A stretch of DNA of 12,745 nucleotides from Candidatus Omnitrophota bacterium (GTDB lineage: Bacteria > Omnitrophota > Gorgyraeia > Zapsychrales > Fredricksoniimonadaceae): assembly GCA_016206745.1 (NCBI GenBank), contig JACQQW010000230.1, positions 1 through 12,745 on the forward strand, written 5' to 3'. Below, one piece after another: positions 1 to 12,400 of the stretch. Positions within the stretch are counted from its first letter, which is position 1, and each line of letters begins with the position of its first letter. The notes beneath the pieces were generated by a model that had not been told where the DNA came from, did not search any database, and saw nothing but the letters and a program-made list of their open reading frames with translations. A program made the translations under genes and the position numbers.

Positions 1-1
1 T

Positions 2-451
2 ATTTTAGCCGCCAATAATATCAACCGTTCTTTGGAAGAGCTGTCGGTTTTGACTGTTGCGGTGGACTTGATCAGTGACATTATTAAAGTGGGCGAGCCG
101 AAATTAAAGACCACCTTGTTTGCCATGCATAAAGTAGGGGACGCTTTAGGGCTTAAATATTTCAGCGTCAAAGTTGCGCCCAGGGATGTCTTGAAACTCA
201 AGACCCCGTTTATTGCCCACCTTAAAGGCGAGCACTTTGTCACGGTCAAAAAAGTCACCACATCCAAAGTCTATGTTTTGGACCTGGGCCGTCCGGAGAT
301 TTTAAACCGGGTGGATTTAGAAAAGCAAGTGGACGGTTTCGCCTACGTGGCCACCGGTTCCCTGCCCGCGCCGGAAATGGTCAGGGGCGGGAGATACCAG
401 TACGTTCCTGAAACCCTGGAAGCCTTTGTCTGGGGCGACAAATGGCGCGAC
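2..451 (+). other. Peptidase C39-like domain, C-terminal part (protein domain)
   Basis: Residues 1-150 resemble the second half of the C39 papain-like fold, the double-glycine peptidase family best known from bacteriocin ABC exporters. The sequence runs from a helix into A-L-G-L-K-Y, then a P-F-I-A-H-L strand, then G-E-H-F-V-T-V with the candidate catalytic histidine H78. V-Y-V-L-D-L-G follows, with the candidate aspartate D94, and then a closing F-V-W-G-D stretch like the W-x-G end of the family. The expected Q and nucleophilic Cys would lie upstream of the window, so activity cannot be judged. No ABC transporter membrane or ATPase domain follows, so this would be a stand-alone C39 module inside a giant protein. 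Such modules could process the protein itself or cut targets. The family call rests on order, spacing and motif, without a database search. Confidence 0.72.
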
Positions 452-3400
452 CAAAGCAAGAATTTGCCCGGGTTGTTCAACGGCACGCGATTGGCCGTTA
501 ATATCGGCATTCAAGTGGCTGTGGCCGCGGCGAGCTTTGGGCTTGGGGCCTCCGGCGTTCCCGGCTTCAGCAATACCATCGGCGGTGTTCCAGTCAACAT
601 AGGACAATTTGTGGCGTTTGGCATGGCCGTGTCCCAGTTTACTTCCACCATCGCCACCATTTGCGTGCAGGAAGGGGCCTGCGACGCGCACACAGGATTT
701 TTATTAAGCACGGCATTGGCTTTCGGCATCACCGTGGGGGTTGGCATGGCCGGATCTATAAGTAATGCGGGGACTGGGGCGGCAGGAAGTTTTAGTGTCG
801 GCAAGCTTGCCGAAGACCTTGCCATCAGTTTATTTAGAGCTGAAGCGCAGTACCAGGTCCTGCAGCAGGTGGAAAAACTCTGCAAGGAAGGGGACTGCAG
901 TGAAACTATGCAGATCGTTAAAGATATGGTGAGCGCGATTGCCATGGCGGTGGTGGGATACGCGGCCACAGTTGCGGGAGTAAAGATTATAAGCACATTT
1001 GACTCTAGCGTCACTCAAAGATACGGATTTGGCAAAACCAAAGAAGGCCCGGATGCCGTTACTGACTTAGCGGACGAGAAGGCAACCGTGCGGGGCATGG
1101 ATAAAGTCAAGGATGCCCTGATCAAAAACCCTAATTTGCCCCATGAACAGCAGCAGGAGATTTTCTGGCAGGAATACATGATCGCCATGAAAGAAATGGG
1201 TTTGGGCGATCTGGCGCAAAAGGCATTTGATCATCAAGGAGACAAGGGCTACCCGACAGCTTTTCGGGATTTGGTCAGGGACAGGTTCGCCGGCAGTCCC
1301 GACGGGCTTCGCGATCAGGACTTAGTCAATGCCTGGAAGGATGGATCGTCCAAAGATTGGAAACCATTTGACATGGGCGAGACCGCTAAAAGTTTTAAAA
1401 GCCAGCTTCCTCTGGCTGTCGGTGAAATTTCCGCCATGCTGGTGCGCCTGGCGGCATTGAAAATTGCCGGGGCCAAGGCGGACAATGTGTACGCCAGGGC
1501 CATCTCGCAATTCTTTAATTCCGGCACTGCCCGCATGGGGGAAAGCTGGGCGGGCGGAAACGGCTTCACCGGAAAAGACGCGGATGGCAAACAGATTTCA
1601 TTAGGCGACATGATTTTGAAAGCGGCCAAGGATGGCGCTGTGCGCGGGATTATGCAATTTGGCTTTTCCGCTTTGGAACAATCCATCATCGGCAAAGCGC
1701 CTGGGAAATCGGATCCCGCGAAAATGCCCCGTAGCATCGACGACACCCATGTGGACGGCACGTCCGATGAAGTCCTGCAATACGAATACCGCCTCAAGCA
1801 GGCCCAATTCCGTACACTGGTGTTTTTGGGAACTGCGGTTGCCGGTGCTGCAAGGGAACTGTTTTGGGAACCGGAAGCCACCAGCCAGAATCCACGGACA
1901 TGGGGAACATTCTTAAATCTGATCGGAGGGAATGAGCAAAAGGAGATGTCCGGGTATTTGACCCCCGGTCTGGGAAAATTATTTGGAACACCCTATTTGA
2001 GCACTTTTGTTCGCACAGGGAGTTGGGGATCAATCAATAATGCCATTGCTTACAGCGATACGCTGGGTGCTTTAAGCGGATGGACGGCCCAAGGCGCGGT
2101 GCAGTCCACCAACATTTATAATAACCTGAAGGCCGCGCATGAGGCCGCGAAGAATGGCCCCATTGGCCTGACCCGCGGCCCCGGCGGTTTGCTCGCGCCC
2201 GATTATCTGGGCGCGTATATCGCCTCCCACGGGCCTTCGGTGCAGGACCAATACATTTTGGCCCTGTGGCAGCAGCATTTGATCGGCGCTCCCGGCATCA
2301 GCCCGGACCACATTAACACAACATTTCAGAATGCCGTTATAGATAATTTTGAGTCCATAGGCCGGCCGATTGTGGTGCCGTTGGTGAATATGATTGTACG
2401 TCCCAAAGAGAATGCTTTGTGGGCCAAGGACAGAGTGGAGAATTTGAAACCCAGTGAGGCCGGCTTTACGTTTACCAATACCGTTGCGGGCAGAAAGGAA
2501 ATTATTGAATTCGACCGACAAACCGGTAAAGCTTACAAAATGGATAGTGATGAGCAAGGTAATCTGCAGCGTACAGAAACAGAAGTGGATCTCCAAAAGA
2601 GGGAAATCAAAGTCACCAAAAAAGGAAACGAGTTCAATATTATATCGCCCAGCGGTTATGGTACGCTCAAGGAGCAGACACTTAATACCGAAAACGGACA
2701 GATTGAAGGACGGACGGTGTACATCCGGCGCGGCGGTTTGCGCAATTTCGGCGATATAATTATGACCATGTTTGTCGGCCGCATGAACGGAATGTATTCG
2801 GCAAAACCAGGCTTATTCAGCACCGGAGATAAATATTTCAGTGAGCCGGAACAGAAAGAGATTGAAGACTTTTATGGTTTAAAGGCAAACAAATATGATA
2901 TTTCCTGGGGCCTGGGCGCTACGCCAGGGAAGGCAGGGCAGGTGTTTGACAGCAAAGGTTATTATTCCTTTGCTGGGGCGGCGCAGCAGAACTTTTTCTT
3001 GACCTTTCCTTTAAGGGATAAAGACGGCAAGGCTGTTTATCCCGTCCAGGTGGCGCCCTCGGAAGGCATTAAGATTTTTACTGGCGCAGACAATGACCGG
3101 GCTCAATTATTTGGTGTCATTGGCGGACCATTAAAGAATGAACTGGTCCTGCCGGGCGGATGGTATTACGGGACCCCTGTGGCAGGCGCGTCGGCAGCGA
3201 TGGCCTCCGTGACGCCCACAGCTTCGTTTTCATTGGCACAGGGCTTTGCCAAGGGGGCCCAAGCGTTCTTAAACAACAAAGAGGGCACCGATCCCGTTAC
3301 TCTTGCCACCATTCCTATCCCCAGCCACGAGTTTACCCGCAACATTCGTTTTACCGAGGACTCTAAACCAGGTGAGGCTTCCAAGAAATCCAGGGCCGCT

Positions 3401-6400
3401 TTAGTTGACAAGGACGGCAGGGTTTTTGTTACCGGTGAGGGAATGCCCGGCGCTACAGTCGGCATTGAAGGTTTTTCTGTAGTTGCGCGCCCCGGTGATG
3501 AATTTGTTTTGCGCGGCAAAATTAAGAATTTAGACAATCGTTTCTTTGACTTGGAAACAACGGCACCATCTCGTTTGGAATACAACATTGTCTTTAACAC
3601 CCAGGGCATCATGCCTGTTCTTGGCACCCAATTGCGCCAGGGGCTTAAATTTATTGTGGGGCAAAATCAGGAAGGTAAAAATCTCATAGTCGGTGTTGAG
3701 GGGCTTTATGTCGGCGCCAGCGACGACGAGCACCGCAGGACATTTACTGTCAGGGATTATTCCTTCGATGGGACCAACAAAGAAGCCGAGGCCGCTTTTG
3801 GGAAAAATATTTGGCTGGAGACCAAGCGGATTGGCGAAAAACAAGACGGGGACGAGACAACGGTTCTACAATGGAAAGGGGACTTCATTCAAACTAACGT
3901 TCCTCTGTTGCATGGCTGGACCAAAGCGGGAGAGAGTACTCCTTTGGTCACACGTACGAAGCTGTATTTATCTGATACGAAAGACCCAAGCAAAAGTCTT
4001 TATTCCACCCGAGAAGACGGCCTTGCAGAAGCGGATTTGACCGGCGGGGAACCGCAGGCCAGATTTATGGCGGACAATACCGGGGCGCAATTGTTTTCTT
4101 CCGGTGATGGCCATGTCCGTTTTTCGAGGTATTTGCTGCAGGGAGGCATTGAGAGAGTAGCCAACGGGGATGTTAAAGGGGCTTTGGACAATACCAGCCT
4201 TAAAGAGGTGAAGTACAATTTTGGCGATCAAATCGATTACGGCAATAAAATGACCAGGATCGGCGAGGTGAAGGATGCCACCATTGAATATATATGGCAA
4301 AAGGATGGAAAATGGAAACCAACCGAAGAAAGTCTAAGCAAACTTCATGATGTGGACATGACTTTAACCTATCAAGATGGATCCCATCTAACACTGCCTC
4401 TTAAATTCAATCTCAAGGAACATAAGCTTTATGCCAAAGCATATGACTACAATTCCATGCTTAGGCCCATTCCCAAATTTGATGACAACAAACAACCCAA
4501 CGCCTCTGAGAAGGAAAATACTCAAGATCCAGCCAATGCTTCAAAATTACCGGACAGGGCTTTCTTTACGTCTCAAAATTTACCACTCAACTATCAATCG
4601 ATTGCTCCTCGCGGAGTGGATTCTCTTTATGTGGCCAATCTTAATCACACCGGCTATCTTATTCCTTCTTTGGACAATTCGCCCATGTTTCAGGATGTGA
4701 TGCATATTGTCGATAAAGAAGGGATGAAAGAATTTGTTTCCATGGTGCAGACGGCGGAAAAGGATGGACAAAGAACCGCTAAATTTATTGCCGCTGAACA
4801 CCGGGACGGCACAAATTTTAAACCAGAGGATGTTTTCATATTGAATAAACAGGGCCAGCTCGCTGCTATTAATACGGGCGGTAAAAACGATGCGGGACAA
4901 TACAAGTATCAGCAGACTTATGAGGGGCTTGATGGGCATAAGGCGGTCATTAAGCTGACTGAGTCCCTTGTTAGAGAAGGTGACAAGCCCAGGGAAGCGC
5001 TTGTCGGAATTGATAGAATTTCCATGGGGCCCGGCGGCAGGGCGATTACGGGTTCATTGCGAGGTTTTGACCGCAAGGTTGAATTCGGCCAGGACGGCAA
5101 AGTTACCCGCACCATCAATGATGCCCTGGCCCGCATCGATCCCACCGGAACCAGCAAAGATATCGACACAGGCACATTGATCTTTTGGAGTGAGTTGAGC
5201 AAAATCATGCCGGCATTTAATGTGTTCATCCGGCAAGGCCCCCTGTCCGCAGTGGCGTCGCAGGCCGAGTCCAATAAGAATCCGAATAAAGATGAGCAAA
5301 ATCCGGATTCCCAAAAGTCCATTGCCGCTACCCGGGCGCATAATTATGTGGTTTCCCGCACCAAGGATAAGGAAGCTCAGGGGCAGCGTATCGACGTTTC
5401 TTTGGGGGCGAACTTTACTGGCGGAATGTCGCTGGATCAGCGCCACATGATTTATGAAAACCGGACCGGAAAACCCTTGAGCGATTTTGCTGTGGTGGTA
5501 GATGAGAAACATGAGATCACCGGCGAGTTGGCCATGCGCGGTGGCAATGGCCAGAGGGCCTATTTCAATGACAAAGGCGATATGTTTTACGGTACGGGGA
5601 TCTTCGGCATCCGCAGTAATAAGGATTACGAGTATTACGTTAACCATGTCTACAACAGCATCGCCGGCGCGAAAGTCCACGGCGGGTATACGTACCGCAG
5701 CATGGAATACGGGTATAGGACTGACGGATCATTGGATGTCAAAAGCATTGCCACGGGCGATCCGCATTTTGAATGGGCCAGCGGCAGGAGCCAGGGCAGG
5801 TCGTCGGTCGGAGGGCTGACGGCCAGCGGGGGGAAAGTGTATTTGTCGGGAGTGGGCAATGCGCCCATGGTGCCGGTGTTTTTGAGCGGCTCAGGTTTGA
5901 AGGAAACGGATAAAGATTCCAAAGATAAAATGAAATCCTGGGAAAAAGAACAGCCGTGGGGCAAGGGGCAGGGGGACAGGCCCCCCGAAGCGGACGTTGT
6001 GAGCTTGTTCAAGCAGCACCAGAAAAAAGAACTCATGGCCAATGATAAATCCATTAACGGCCAGCTCGCGAATAAGTATTTTAACCAACAGGGCCACGAT
6101 GCCAAGACTTTGGAGGAGTTTCATGCTTGGCTGGCGTCCCCGGATGGAAAGGCCGCGATCAGGGCCAACTTAGGCGGCTATTACCATGAGACCACGCTCA
6201 CCGGCGGCGGCATGGCTTCCGGTCAGAATTTGATTTCCACTTTGCACAGTCCCTTCAGCGGTTCTTTGCAGCAGGACCAGCGCGGGATGGTCATTATTAA
6301 TGAAGGCGGGCAGGGGGCGGCCTTTGCCAAGGTGGCTGGACACGGGTCGGGAACAGCGTATGCGGACAACCATGCGCTTATTTATTTTGATAAAGAAGGG

Positions 6401-9400
6401 CGGATGGATTATTTTACCGGACAATTAACGATGAAAGGCAAGATTCCTTTTGTGGCCAATGCCCGCAAGGAAGACGGCTCCAACGCATACAGCGAATTTT
6501 TATTCAAAGTCATCATTTTTGGCCACAGCCTGGTCAGCGATCCGGACGACAATAGCCGGCGCATCCAGCTGGATTTTGTGCAGGGCACGCTGCCTTATAT
6601 GGTCAAGGGCAGGGGGGTCGGGAGTGAGCTCAGGAATGAAGGCGGCAAAGACCGAATCGTGCCGATCACCTTCAGCGGCATTGAAATCATCAACCGCATC
6701 GACAGTACTGGCACGGAATTGCAGGGCCAGGGCGATTTGAAAGTCCTGGACGTGCAGAAGGCTTCTTGGGTGGGGACTAAAAACTCTGGAGGGGGCACGT
6801 CCGCCCCAGGGCGGGCCGATAGGTCGGATCTGGAAAAAACAACCACCAAAATGAACAGAGACGAGCAGAAAAAACGGCAAGAATTTGATGACGCCCATAA
6901 AACCGATATAGGGTATACGAATATGTCGGCCTCTCAAAAAGATGCCTTTTATTTGGCGGAAAAAGCCAAGACCGACACCTCCCTGGCCGGGCAGGTGGCC
7001 AAAGATCTGTTAAGTCAAAGCCTTCCCAGCGGCACGGACCTGAAGGCAAAATTCAATGAGATGTACGCAGCCAAGCTGAAAGAACAGTATGACCAGGGAA
7101 ATCTGCCCAATGCGCATACATCTACCTTGTCCAGGAACAAGTATGGCACAGTGATGGCTGACACTCAGCAATTGATTTTATCCGCCAACACGCCTTTCAG
7201 CGGTTCCATGCGGCAAGACCAAAAGAACTTGCACGTTGTGATCACGGGGGACAATGTTTATTATGGCCATGCCGTGGACAGCCACGACAACCACGCCTCC
7301 AAATTCGAGGCCAGCAACGGGTCCGACCTCTATTATAACAAAGACGGTCAGTTAGAATATTTCAGCGGCAATGTGTACCTTAAGAATATCGATGGCAAAC
7401 AGCAGGTGCAGATATATTCCGGCAAGGATTATGACGGCAAAATATGGACGCTGGCCTATTTGGTCAAAAGCATGGGCATGACTTATAGCTTTGACCGCCA
7501 GGGGCTGCATTTGGACATATTAGAACAAGGGCTTGATATCAACAGCAAGGGCGGTTTGCTTACGAATGGCACCACTACAAAAGAAGTTGCCTTTAAGGAA
7601 TTGCCGGTTCTTGTGTCCCGCAGTGAGGCTTTAAAAGGGCAGGGAGATTTAAGGTTTAAGATCGATGGGGACATGGTTTATATACCGGCGTTTTTGAGGC
7701 AGCCGACCACTGTGGATTCGCAAGAAAGCCTTGAAAAAGCCCTGAAACAAAGCTCAGAAAATTACCGACGGGACTGGGAAGAGCAGTGGAAAAAGAGGAA
7801 TCCCACGCGGGACATGAAAGAAAAGGAAAACCAGGACGCCATGAACCAGTCCTATGGCGAACATTTGAGGGACGAGCACAATCTTTCCTTCGCGGGTTTG
7901 ATAGCCAAATACGCTCAAGAACACCGGCGTGTGACCGTTGAGGGACTGGACTTGTTTCTGAAAGAAAAAGGGGCAGGGTCGATCAAGAATTTCCATGAAA
8001 TTGTGCTGCACGATAACGGCACGGCCAAAGATCAATGGCTGATCGGCAGCTTGCAAAACCCCTTGACCGGGTCTTTGTCCCAGGACCAAGCCGGGCTGAT
8101 GATCCAGATGGACAATAATTACAACACCGGCGGAGGCATGCTTTACGCCAAAATATTGGACGCGGCAGGCAACCATGTCGCCAACATGGCCGCTCCGGAC
8201 CAGGGCCGGGTGTATTTTGACCAAAACGGCCAGTTGGGCTTTTTCACCGGTACCAATTATAGGCTGCGCGTCAGCGATTTGGACGCCATGGTTTATACCG
8301 CGGACAAGAAGGGGGACAATCCGGGGGTGGAGAAAATAGAACATTTGCGTTTATTCCCCATGATTTTAGCCATGCGCTATAGCTTTGGGGAAAGAGACCT
8401 GGAAGATCATAAAGGCAAGGAAAAGGTCTTGAAGCTGGACATTGTTAAAAATGAAACCAGCTTTGTCCGCAATGCCCAGGGCACATATGATTTTGAGGAA
8501 CATGCCACTGTCGATGGAAAACCAAAAATGGTGAAGGGCACCTTCAATGATTTTGTCCAGGTGGCGCGCAAAGGGATCGGCGGTAAAGAAATTGAGGGCC
8601 AGGGTGATTTAGATTTGATCGGCATTAAGACCGAAGGCGGCCAAAAGCTTTTCCCGATCGAGGATATTTCCCGCCTGCGCATTATGCAAACCACGCCGCT
8701 GGTGGGGAGTTTCCAAGTCCGCCAGGGCCAGATCATCGATGAGAATGGGGCGAGGTTTCAATACGCTAATGCCGGGGGAGGCAAACGGGAAGTCCTGGTG
8801 TCCAATCACCGTGATCCCAAAGAAGCCGGGCTTAAATTCGAGGAAAATGATGACGGCCAGTTGGAGTTGAGGTACATCACGAAGGTGAAGTCCATTTTGG
8901 GGTTGAGCAGCTACACCAGCAATACCAAAGTAGAATCCAAGGCGGTCCCCGGCGGATGGATGGCGTGGATACCAGGCGATACCAGCAGCGACAGGACCGT
9001 TTATTTCATCGGGTCGGATTTCAAAGTGGCCGCCATCAAAGGGGAATTTTTCCTTGATTCCGCTAAATTGTTCGACCGCATCAAAGACCTCGACGGGAGG
9101 AAGATGCTGAAAGGGGACTCTAAAAAAGCCGATTACGATAAGATCAATAAAGCTTTAAAGGACCATACGTCGTTAGAGGACCTGGCCCTTGCGATTAATG
9201 ACCAGGAGCTTTTTGGCAAGTGGATCGTGGATACATTAAAGGACAAGGCGATCATCAATTTAAGCCAGGTCAACAGCACGGGCGCTTGCGTTGCTATTCA
9301 TTATATGGCTTCCGATATATTCCAACAGACGGGTTTGGGTGCATTGAAAATGGTTTATATTGAAGGCCTGAAAGAGCCGCACGTGGCTTTGGTTGACGTG

Positions 9401-12400
9401 ACGACCAGAAAGCTCATTGATTTGACCTATCAGGCAGATTACCCAGATACGGCCAAAATTGTTTTGGCCAACGGCAAAGAAATAAAGAACATAAAACACG
9501 GTGCTGAACTGCCCCAAGAAGTTATAGACCAGGCTGTCATTCCAAAGGGAGTGATTGAACAGCAAATGGCCTTAATCAACTTGAAAATGGGGCGTTTTGA
9601 GGAAGCGGCCAAGCACGCGGACAAAGCCAAAGAGGCCGGAGGGGACAAGGCCCACAATATCAAAGAGCTGGCTGATATTTATATTGCCCTGGGCAATAAT
9701 GCCCGCAATAACCGCGATAGGACCCAGGCCGTGCAGTTTTATGAGAAAGCCAAGGCTTTGGACGAGGGTGCTGGAAGAACTGACCGGATGGATGACTTGG
9801 ATGTTGCCATAAGCGCCATGGGCGGCGGCGGCCGTGCGGCCGCGGTTAAAGAGCCCAGAACATCATTTTTCTTCGATCAAACCGGAATGGGCAAAGGCCC
9901 CATGCTCGCGGTGCTTTCCAGTATGCCCAGCGGGTTTTATTTAGGAAGAAATGGCAAGGCGTCCATACGCACCATCGATGGGGAATTCAGCTATGAATCA
10001 GCGGTGTCCGCGGCAAGTAATAGCCGGACCATATATATTGTCAGCGACAAGTCCGGCGAGAAATTTGTCTATGATCCGCTCACCGGCACGACTTTGAGTA
10101 AAAAAGCAGGCGGCATCATCCCCTTGACTTCTTCACAAGGACTGCCGTTATACTTGGATTTGGGCGACGGACAATTAAGGACTTTTATTTATAATGAAGC
10201 AGCTTTCGGTAAAAGCGAAAACGAAGCGCGGAATTATTTTAGAGGCAGGGTCAATGGCCATGACATTTTTGCTCCGGATACTGTCACTCAAGCGGGGAAT
10301 ACCTATAACGCGCTTATATTCACGACCAAGGGAGAACCGGTAGACCTGGGGCATTTCTTGGCGAGCCAATATCAAATCCAAGCCCAGCCTGCGGTGAACG
10401 AGGACGTGCAGCAGCGGGGAGAACTGTGGGTGCAGAATGAAAAAGGGCCAGGCCGGCCGCGCAAAGAACTATTGGCGCATGAAAATGTCTTCGGGCCTAT
10501 GGAGGACAAAGGCGTTTCTTTTGGTCAGATGGCGAAAGATTTATTATCAGGCATGAACGACTACCGCGATGCGGAGGGATATTTTACTGTTCCTTTACTA
10601 ATTACAAATGTAAGAATAAAACGGCCTCAATTCCTTGGTGGTCATGGTGAGGATGAGCGGCTTTTTAGCGTCGTAACTGGGAACGGAACGGAAGGAAGAA
10701 TGGATCCCGAAGCTTTGGGCCTGAGCCAGGATACGATAATGGGTATCAGAAAGATTATTTTAGATGCACATAATATTCAGAAACGGGCGTTGGAAAGTTT
10801 GTGGGCAGGTAAACCGGCAGACCAGGCAGACATAGACGCAGATATGAACGCATATGAAAATTCCAGGAACAGGATCATGGAGCTTATATGGAAGGATGCA
10901 GGCATTAACGCGGTGCTGGCGAATCCAACCACGGTTAAAGATTATGCGTGGACTTCTGACCATTCAGGGGAACGTAACGCTAAAATTTTAGGTACTGCTG
11001 CTACTGCGTGTGCAATAGGGTGTTGGAATTTGGGCTTCGGAGCGGCCCTTGCCATTGGCGCAGCGGGAGGAGGTTATTTATTGCTGGGCAGGAACATTGA
11101 AAATAACCGGGTGAATTTTGAGAATATTTCTGGTGGGGAAGTGGCAATGACGATGGGGATGGCCTTATTGCCGGTGGCAGGAAAGGTAATGGCTTTGACC
11201 AAGGTAGGTACGGCCGTTGATTCTTGGATGGCCGGCATTGGAAAAGATGTTGCCCTGCGCTGGGGGGCGGAAATATCCAATCCTGTGGTCCAGCGCCTGG
11301 TGGGAGTGGGGGTAATTTCTGGCCGTACAGGGACGGCGGCTGCGATTGGCGCGGCTGGTTATGATTTTTTGACGGGCCATGATTACAGTAATGTGGGGAA
11401 AGTCGCGAGTATTGGCGCGGCCCTGCCGGCACTGGTTTTACCTGCGGCATCTCTTTTTAAAAGCAGCTATGGATTGAGCTTTAAACTGGCGGCCACCACC
11501 GTTTACGCACCCAATGCCGTTTCCCTGGTGGCGCGAGGGAAAATATTAGATGGTGACACCAATGCCGCATTATTTACGCTTGCTTTGGCATTTCCGGTAA
11601 GCAGGGTATTCGCAGGTTCGACGGCGGGGAGTTTAGTTGAAAAAGCAACACAATCGTTGATAGGACGCGCAGCCTTGAATGTAGCCAGAACCTCCGTTTT
11701 CTCTGCCCTTGATTACGCGGCCTGGTACGGCATGACTGATGCGGCGGAAGCCGCCCGTCAGGGCCAGAATTTAGGATATGACGGGGTGATGAGCAGTGCC
11801 GGGAAGGGAGCGATTTTTGGTTTGATCGTAGGCGGTGGTTTTGGCGTGCTGGGCCAGGCGCGGCTTTTAAACGCAGCCAGACTGGCAAAAAAGACCGAAG
11901 CGGCGGCTAACGCTGCTGCGGAAGGAACAGTTAACGCCGCAAGGGCCGCTGATGCAGGTATCGTTGAAGCGGTATCCAGACCTACCCGTTTTTATAATTG
12001 GCTTGGCTCAAAAACAGACAAGACCATCACCTGGCTTGGCACAACCACAGGCAGGACAATCGGCGGGGCGGCTGCCGGAGCCGCGCTGAATGTGGGATAT
12101 GAATTTGTTCCTTTGTGGGTAAGTAGAGGTTGGACCAGGGCTGCGCAGGAATACGGTGGCGAAAGGCTTCTTCTTAACGCAGCCACCGGTATCATTTCCG
12201 GGGCGGTCATCGGGCGTTTGAGCAATAAACTTTTCCCCAAGGCGGAAGTGTTGGAACATAACCATTGGAGAGGGGCCGGCTGGCGTTTGGGGGTGGGCAG
12301 CGCCACCGGAGCTTTGCTTTTTACCGGGCATGATTTCGGTACCGCCATCGCCGAAAACGGTACGTGGCAGAGGGCCTGGGAAAATTACGGAGGCACGCAA

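Noticed and set aside
122..130. Internal ATG codons as possible gene starts, such as the one in A-M-H-K near the left edge
   Set aside because: The frame is open upstream of it and the C39-like fold already begins before it, so it is an internal methionine.
1315..1881. Antisense open frame of 188 codons
   Set aside because: It is opposite the sense coding region. Its translation is rich in Ser, Pro and Ala with no domain pattern, typical of a shadow frame.
3160..3366. Short + strand ORFs in other frames, here and elsewhere (for example 2454-2759, 6450-6740)
   Set aside because: They overlap the giant frame in a different phase, give low-complexity Arg/Pro/Ser-rich translations and have no free upstream space for a promoter.
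5054..5680. Antisense open frame of 208 codons, the longest closed ORF in the window
   Set aside because: It lies wholly opposite the open coding frame, its translation resembles no family I know, and such antisense frames arise from the codon bias of the sense gene.
5378..9037. Possible DNA-level tandem repeat or assembly duplication
   Set aside because: The units match only as proteins. The DNA of even the best-matching signatures differs at many positions, so this is old divergence and not an assembly artefact.
9820..9832. GGC run as a possible regulatory or simple-repeat element
   Set aside because: It is just the in-frame codons for the tetraglycine hinge.
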